A DNA stretch of 9,567 nt from Omnitrophica bacterium GWA2_52_8 (GTDB lineage Bacteria > Omnitrophota > Omnitrophia > Omnitrophales > Aquincolibacteriaceae): contig MHFC01000002.1 in assembly GCA_001804025.1 (NCBI GenBank), positions 4,141 through 13,707 on the forward strand, read 5' to 3'. Shown piece by piece: positions 6,454 through 9,567 of this stretch. Below the pieces are notes generated by a model, which was given only the letters and a program-made list of their open reading frames with translations, had not been told where the DNA came from and did no database searches. Position 1 is the first letter of the stretch. Each line of letters starts with the position of its first letter. The translations under genes were made by a program, and so were the position numbers.

Positions 6454-6472
6454 GATGCCGTTTGTTTTTAAC

Positions 6473-6546
6473 GAGCCCGTAGCTCAGCCTGGCAGAGCAC
6501 ATCCCTTTTAAGGATGGTGTCGATGGTTCGAATCCATCCGGGCTCA
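6473..6546 (+). tRNA. tRNA-Lys (anticodon UUU)
   Basis: A complete 74-nt cloverleaf. The acceptor GAGCCCG/CGGGCTC is fully paired. The D arm is GCTC/GAGC and the anticodon stem CATCC/GGATG carries loop CTTTTAA, reading UUU. The T arm GATGG/CCATC has loop TTCGAAT, and the discriminator is A (6546). CCA is not encoded. No convincing promoter box stands directly upstream, so it may depend on transcription through the structured region before it. Its 3' end is the start of the repeated unit described at 6535. Confidence 0.97.
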
Positions 6547-6619
6547 CTTGATCTCATGATCAAGTACAGCGCCGTGACAGTTCAGGGAAAACTGTCTACG
6601 GCGGCCGCACTTTGTTCGC
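6535..6619. repeat. 85-bp direct repeat, copy 1 (begins inside tRNA-Lys)
   Basis: This stretch is base-for-base identical to 6681-6765, offset 146. Its first 12 bases are the 3' end of tRNA-Lys (CATCCGGGCTCA). The remaining 73 form two hairpins. The first is CTTGATC/GATCAAG (6547-6553 with 6558-6564, loop TCAT). The second is a 13-bp stem, CGCCGT-GACAGTT (6570-6582) with AACTGTC-T-ACGGCG (6590-6603, one bulged T), capped by a 7-nt loop. A G/C-rich linker to 6619 follows. No protein is encoded. Confidence 0.95.
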
Positions 6620-6687
6620 CGGATGATTCAGAGTGAAACTTCAAGTTTCACCTGAAAGTCCTTGCGCATAGGCGCAAGGGCATCCGG
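6619..6687 (+). other. Variable segment 1: predicted three-way junction
   Basis: This sequence between repeat copies folds completely. An outer stem pairs CCGGATG (6619-6625) with CATCCGG (6681-6687), the latter being the first bases of repeat copy 2. Hairpin a is TTCAG-A-GTGAAAC (6627-6639) with GTTTCAC-CTGAA (6645-6656). Hairpin b is CCTTGCGC (6660-6667) with GCGCAAGG (6672-6679), loop ATAG. Eight to twelve uninterrupted or nearly uninterrupted pairs per arm is far more than random spacer DNA shows. No family was recognised. Confidence 0.6.
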
Positions 6688-6765
6688 GCTCACTTGATCT
6701 CATGATCAAGTACAGCGCCGTGACAGTTCAGGGAAAACTGTCTACGGCGGCCGCACTTTGTTCGC
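6681..6765. repeat. 85-bp direct repeat, copy 2
   Basis: Identical to 6535-6619, including the 12-bp tRNA-Lys 3' end (6681-6692). The rest of a tRNA is absent: the sequence upstream (6620-6680) is the hairpin-rich variable segment and cannot supply D or anticodon arms. It is therefore a tRNA 3' fragment, not a second tRNA gene. Confidence 0.95.
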
Positions 6766-6852
6766 TGCTGCGATTTTTCTAATCGCGTACAGCGGGCGCC
6801 TTGCGGAGAGGAACCTCCGGTTTTGCCCGAAAAGCCGGTGCGCTCTAAGCAC
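6763..6852 (+). other. Variable segment 2: further run of hairpins
   Basis: After copy 2 the sequence diverges from segment 1 but is again full of dyads. CGCTG (6763-6767) pairs with CAGCG (6790-6794), enclosing GCGATT/AATCGC (6770-6775 with 6781-6786). CCGGTTTT (6817-6824) pairs with AAAA-G-CCGG (6830-6838), or alternatively CGGAG (6804-6808) pairs with CTCCG (6815-6819). GTGC (6838-6841) pairs with GCAC (6849-6852). The competing options mean the true fold is uncertain. Confidence 0.45.
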
Positions 6853-6857
6853 TGCGG

Positions 6858-6869
6858 CATCCGGGCTCA
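6858..6869. repeat. Third, 12-bp copy of the tRNA-Lys 3' end
   Basis: CATCCGGGCTCA occurs again here and stops matching exactly at the base equivalent to the tRNA discriminator A. The two bases before it (GG) also match copy 2. It closes the array like the distal attachment-site copy of an element inserted at a tRNA 3' end. Confidence 0.85.
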
Positions 6870-6883
6870 AATTTATTTTCTCC

Positions 6884-6956
6884 GGCGGAGTAGCTCAGTT
6901 GGTAGAGCAGAGGACTCATAAGCCTCGCGTCGGCGGTTCGATTCCGTCCTCCGCCA
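6884..6956 (+). tRNA. tRNA with CAU anticodon (probably elongator tRNA-Met; tRNA-Ile2 not excluded)
   Basis: A 73-nt cloverleaf. The acceptor is GGCGGAG/CTCCGCC, the D arm GCTC/GAGC and the anticodon loop CTCATAA, reading CAU. The T arm GGCGG/CCGTC has loop TTCGATT, and the discriminator is A. The anticodon stem GAGGA/GCCTC has an A31-G39 mismatch next to the loop. G1-C72 pairs normally, so it is not the initiator. Pairs 4-69 and 5-68 are G-C, unlike the C-G pairs that E. coli TilS prefers in tRNA-Ile2, which leans towards Met. CCA is not encoded. It ends 15 bp before tilS. Confidence 0.92.
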
Positions 6957-6971
6957 TATTTCCTCACGGGT

Positions 6972-7964
6972 ATGAACATCGAAACTCATTTCTTTCACGA
7001 CCTTCAAGCCCAGAATCTGATTCCGGAACAGTCCAGACTTCTTGTGGCGTGCTCCGGCGGCCCCGACTCGACGGCGCTTTTTCATTTGCTGCGCGCAGCC
7101 GCCCGGACCGGGCGCTACCGTTTGGCACTCGTGCATTTGAACCACGGTTTGCGTAAGCGCGGAGCACAGCGGGACGAACGTTTTGTGCGGGACCTCGGCA
7201 AGCGCTTTGACGTACCCGTTTTTTCCGGACGAAAAAAAATTACGGCCGAAAAAGAACGTCATGAATCCTGGGAGGAAGCCGCCCGGAGAGTGCGTTATGA
7301 CTTTATCACCCGTGTGGCCAAACGCAGGCGCTACAAAATCGTGGTTTTGGGGCATACGCAGGACGATCAGGCTGAGACCGTTTTAATGCGGCTTTTCCAG
7401 GGAAGCGGATTGCGCGGGCTAAGCGGCATCCGGGCCTCCCTGAAAAGGGACGGAGTGACGTATGTCCGCCCGCTTCTGAACTTTACGAAGAAAAACCTGA
7501 TCGCATACCTGAAAGACAAACGTTACAGCTATTGCCGCGACGGAAGTAATCAGTCCAAGCGCTTTGTCCGGAACAGGGTGCGGCTGGATTTTCTTCCCTG
7601 GATCGCCCGCGAAATTAACCCCCGGATTGTCGAGACGCTGGCCCGTGTCCCGAAAATTGTCGGCGAGGAAAATGAAATGATCCGGGACCTGGAAGCAAGG
7701 GCCTGGAAAAAAGTCCTGAAGCGCGGGGGCCGGGGGAAATTGTCGCTGCACCGTGATCTTTTTTCCAAGATGCCGGGACCGCTCCAATTCCGGATTTTGG
7801 ACAGGGCGCTGAAACGGCTTGATGTCCGCAGCGGTGCGGCCTTCGATTCGTGGCAAAATTTGCGACGGCAGCTGGCCCGCCGCCATTATAAGCAGACATT
7901 TCCGAGAAATATCGAATTCTGTCTAACCCCCGGCGCTTTAACCCTCTACCGGCGCACCGCTTAG
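6972..7964 (+). CDS. tilS: tRNA(Ile)-lysidine synthetase
   Basis: TilS uses ATP and lysine to convert C34 of tRNA-Ile(CAU) to lysidine, so that it reads AUA as isoleucine. The PP-loop ATPase signature SGGPDS is at residues 28-33, preceded by 'RLLVAC'. It is followed by 'LALVHLNHGLRKRGAQRDERFV', 'SWEEAARRVRYDFI' and 'VVLGHTQDDQAETVLMRLFQGSGLRGLSGI', all typical of the catalytic domain. 'VRPLLNFTKKNLIAYL' and 'DGSNQSKRFVRNRVRLDFLPW' complete it. At 330 residues it has the catalytic and linker parts but seems to lack most of the C-terminal domain of E. coli TilS (about 430 residues), as do shorter TilS proteins elsewhere. The Shine-Dalgarno is poor (ACGGG close to the ATG). A CAU tRNA lies directly upstream and ftsH follows. 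Confidence 0.93.
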   Translation: MNIETHFFHDLQAQNLIPEQSRLLVACSGGPDSTALFHLLRAAARTGRYRLALVHLNHGLRKRGAQRDERFVRDLGKRFDVPVFSGRKKITAEKERHESWEEAARRVRYDFITRVAKRRRYKIVVLGHTQDDQAETVLMRLFQGSGLRGLSGIRASLKRDGVTYVRPLLNFTKKNLIAYLKDKRYSYCRDGSNQSKRFVRNRVRLDFLPWIAREINPRIVETLARVPKIVGEENEMIRDLEARAWKKVLKRGGRGKLSLHRDLFSKMPGPLQFRILDRALKRLDVRSGAAFDSWQNLRRQLARRHYKQTFPRNIEFCLTPGALTLYRRTA

Positions 7965-8006
7965 CCGGAATCTTTGCGTCAATCGCAGTTCCGGGAATAA
8001 AGAAAA

Positions 8007-8035
8007 TTGCCTTATTTCATGAGGGGTGTTAAGAT
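8007..8035 (+). promoter_or_regulatory. Sigma70-type promoter for ftsH
   Basis: TTGCCT (8007-8012) and TAAGAT (8030-8035) are spaced by 17 bp, with an extended -10 TG at 8027-8028. Transcription would begin near 8042, about 35 nt before ftsH. The extended -10 layout is the same as that of the rpsB promoter. The -10 sits in the loop of the hairpin at 8021-8046. Confidence 0.65.
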
Positions 8036-8046
8036 ACACCTCTTTT
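8021..8046 (+). terminator. Hairpin with short T run after tilS, overlapping the ftsH -10
   Basis: GAGGGGTGT (8021-8029) pairs with ACACCTCTT (8036-8044) over nine positions with two G-U pairs, around loop TAAGAT. Four T residues (8043-8046) overlap the stem base. It could weakly terminate tilS transcripts. The same bases form an inverted repeat around the ftsH -10, so an operator is another reading. Confidence 0.4.
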
Positions 8047-8076
8047 AATGCCCTAAAGACAAGGTAAGTGGAGCGT

Positions 8077-9567
8077 ATGAGCGAACTTAAGAGAAGTCAG
8101 CCCCGCGGAGCCGGAGGCGCCAAAAAAGTTAAGAACGATCAGGACCCGGAACGCCGCCGTCTGGTGGCCTTATTTCTGATTCCGTTGATTTTTTTTATCA
8201 TCCTGCAGCTATTTGTTTTCCCGAGCCTTGAAATCCGCCAGGTCTCTTATTCCGAGTTTTATCAGATGCTGCTTCAGAACTCCCAGACCCAGGAGATCGT
8301 TTCCTGCGAACTTGTCGAGAATATTGTCCGAGGCAAGCTCACAAACGGGAGCTATTTCCACGTTAATCTTCCTGATAATGATCCGGAAATCATCCCCTTG
8401 ATGCGCCGCAACGTTGCCCAGTTTTCGGTGAATCAGCCCCAGACCTTTTGGCGCAATCTTGTTTATTCGGTCCTGCCGGTTCTGCTGCTGATCGGCTTCT
8501 TTTGGTTTTTTGTATACCGGGGCGTCCAGCAGGGCGGCGGCAAGATTTTTTCCTTCGGAAAATCGCGGGCCCGGCTTTGGGACAAAGCGGGCAACCGTCT
8601 CACTTTTTCGGATGTGGCCGGGGTGGACGAGGCCAAGGAAGAGCTCCAGGAAATTATCGAGTTTTTAAAAGATCCCCCGCGGTTTCAAAAGCTCGGCGGA
8701 AGAATCCCCAAGGGTGTGCTGCTGATGGGACCTCCGGGAACGGGGAAAACACTTTTGGCGAAAGCGGTCGCGGGCGAAGCGAACGTTCCGTTTTATTCGA
8801 TCAGCGGTTCGGATTTTGTCGAGATGTTTGTGGGTGTCGGCGCTTCGCGAGTCCGCGATTTATTTGATCAGGGCAAGAAAGCGGCCAAGGCGGGCGGTAA
8901 AGGGGCGATTATCTTTATTGACGAAATTGACGCCGTCGGGCGTCAGCGGTTTGCGGGAATCGGCGGCGGACATGACGAGCGCGAACAAACATTGAATGCC
9001 TTGCTCGTCGAGATGGACGGCTTTGATACGCATGCCGGAGTTATTTTGATCGGTTCTACCAATCGGCCGGATGTTTTGGACCCGGCGCTGCTTCGTCCCG
9101 GGCGTTTTGACCGGCAAATTGTGATCGAAAGGCCCGACATCAAGGGCCGGGAAGAAATCTTGAAGGTCCATGCCCGGCGGGTAAAGCTCGGCCCGGACTG
9201 CGACTTGGCGGTGATTGCACGGCAGACGCCCGGTTTTTCGGGTGCGGACCTTGCCAACCTTGTCAATGAAGCTGCTCTTTTGGCGGCGCGCCGTATCAAA
9301 GACTATGTGACGCAGCAGGAGCTTGAAGAATCTATTGAGCGTGTGATGGTTGGGCCGGAACGAAAAAGCCGCGTCATTTCCAAGCATGAAAAGAAGGTCA
9401 AGGCGGTCCATGAATCCGGACATGCGCTGGTCGCGTTGATGCTGCCCAGCACGGACCCTGTTCACAAAATATCCATCATCCCGCGTGGCTACGGCGTCGG
9501 GGGATACACGCTTCAGATGCCGCTTGAAGACAGACATTTGATTACTGAAAAAGAGCTGGCTGACCGG
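8077..9567 (+). CDS. ftsH: ATP-dependent zinc metalloprotease FtsH (3' truncated by window end)
   Basis: 497 codons are present and the frame is open at the window end. Two membrane segments (about 29-48 and 128-147) flank a periplasmic domain that begins '[14 protein letters not shown]'. The AAA+ module has Walker A GPPGTGKT (218-225), pore motif FVGVG, Walker B IIFIDE (278-283) and the second-region-of-homology segment '[22 protein letters not shown]'. The peptidase zinc site HESGH is at 445-449; the third zinc ligand lies beyond the window. FtsH is a hexameric inner-membrane protease degrading misfolded membrane proteins and regulators. A stretch KAGGKGA (271-277) before Walker B is about five residues longer than in E. 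coli. GGAG (8070-8073) precedes the ATG closely; AAGG (8061-8064) is further away. Confidence 0.97.
   Translation, partial: MSELKRSQPRGAGGAKKVKNDQDPERRRLVALFLIPLIFFIILQLFVFPSLEIRQVSYSEFYQMLLQNSQTQEIVSCELVENIVRGKLTNGSYFHVNLPDNDPEIIPLMRRNVAQFSVNQPQTFWRNLVYSVLPVLLLIGFFWFFVYRGVQQGGGKIFSFGKSRARLWDKAGNRLTFSDVAGVDEAKEELQEIIEFLKDPPRFQKLGGRIPKGVLLMGPPGTGKTLLAKAVAGEANVPFYSISGSDFVEMFVGVGASRVRDLFDQGKKAAKAGGKGAIIFIDEIDAVGRQRFAGIGGGHDEREQTLNALLVEMDGFDTHAGVILIGSTNRPDVLDPALLRPGRFDRQIVIERPDIKGREEILKVHARRVKLGPDCDLAVIARQTPGFSGADLANLVNEAALLAARRIKDYVTQQELEESIERVMVGPERKSRVISKHEKKVKAVHESGHALVALMLPSTDPVHKISIIPRGYGVGGYTLQMPLEDRHLITEKELADR

Larger units (their letters stand above)
6117..6472. other. Intergenic region frr to tRNA-Lys, no convincing protein gene
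   Basis: The 356 bp contain two terminator candidates (6220-6240, 6285-6315), the structured RNA candidate (6356-6453) and smaller palindromes. The palindromes are CGCCG-TTC-CGGCG (near 6168-6180) and CACCGG-CCGGTG (about 6192-6203). The open frame at 6136-6330 has no Shine-Dalgarno or family resemblance and runs through both terminators. I regard the region as non-coding. Confidence 0.7.

Noticed and set aside
6681..6692. Second or third tRNA-Lys gene
   Set aside because: Only the 3' T-stem strand, acceptor strand and discriminator are present; D and anticodon arms are missing upstream.
6535..6869. CRISPR array
   Set aside because: There are only two full repeats plus a 12-bp partial. The repeat is 85 bp, the variable parts are unequal (61 and 92 bp) and hairpin-rich, and there are no cas genes.
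6758..7156. 132-codon open frame on the + strand across tRNA-Met and the start of tilS
   Set aside because: Its middle part is simply the tRNA sequence translated, a familiar spurious pattern, and the rest overlaps tilS in another frame. There is no Shine-Dalgarno or family resemblance.
8860..9537. 225-codon open frame on the - strand
   Set aside because: It is antisense to the conserved AAA+ and protease domains of ftsH and shows no domain of its own.

Overview
The window reads as an ordinary bacterial housekeeping segment with an unusual structured, repeat-bearing non-coding stretch in its middle. All recognisable genes are on the + strand and tightly spaced. Nothing in the sequence names a species. 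The gene set, the short bacterial-type EF-Ts, the lysine- and arginine-rich proteins and the roughly balanced base composition fit an uncultivated Gram-negative-type lineage. My loose guess is a PVC or Omnitrophota-like bacterium; this is inference, not demonstrated.

Layout. (1) Positions 1-2881: the last 36 codons of gpsA (glycerol-3-phosphate dehydrogenase), then an HU-family DNA-binding protein, a DUF2203 protein, an aspartase/fumarase-family lyase and a Bcp-type peroxiredoxin. The gaps are short, except for 99 bp after HU that holds a strong hairpin. (2) Positions 2882-3134: an intergenic region with a 12-bp inverted repeat, a near-consensus extended -10 promoter and a two-hairpin leader. 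(3) Positions 3135-6116: the conserved translation cluster rpsB-tsf-pyrH-frr (ribosomal protein S2, EF-Ts, UMP kinase, ribosome recycling factor). (4) Positions 6117-6971: 855 bp without a convincing protein gene. It holds two terminator candidates, a compact structured-RNA candidate ending in a T run, tRNA-Lys(UUU), a tandem array of hairpin-rich repeats seeded on the tRNA-Lys 3' end, and a CAU-anticodon tRNA. (5) Positions 6972-9567: tilS (tRNA-Ile lysidine synthetase) and the first 497 codons of ftsH (membrane AAA+ zinc protease), which has its own promoter.

How the genes fit together. S2, EF-Ts and RRF act in translation and UMP kinase supplies pyrimidine nucleotides, the classic rpsB cluster. 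The two tRNAs and tilS add decoding functions, and the CAU tRNA sits only 15 bp before tilS. tilS-ftsH is a commonly seen pairing. The first block mixes lipid precursor synthesis, nucleoid structure, C4-dicarboxylate/aspartate metabolism and peroxide defence.

The most interesting part is 6535-6869. The last 12 bases of tRNA-Lys occur three times. The first two copies are each followed by an identical 73-bp hairpin-forming sequence and then by different hairpin-rich sequence. This looks like tandem small non-autonomous elements at a tRNA 3' end, or a repeated structured RNA. I cannot assign it to a known family.
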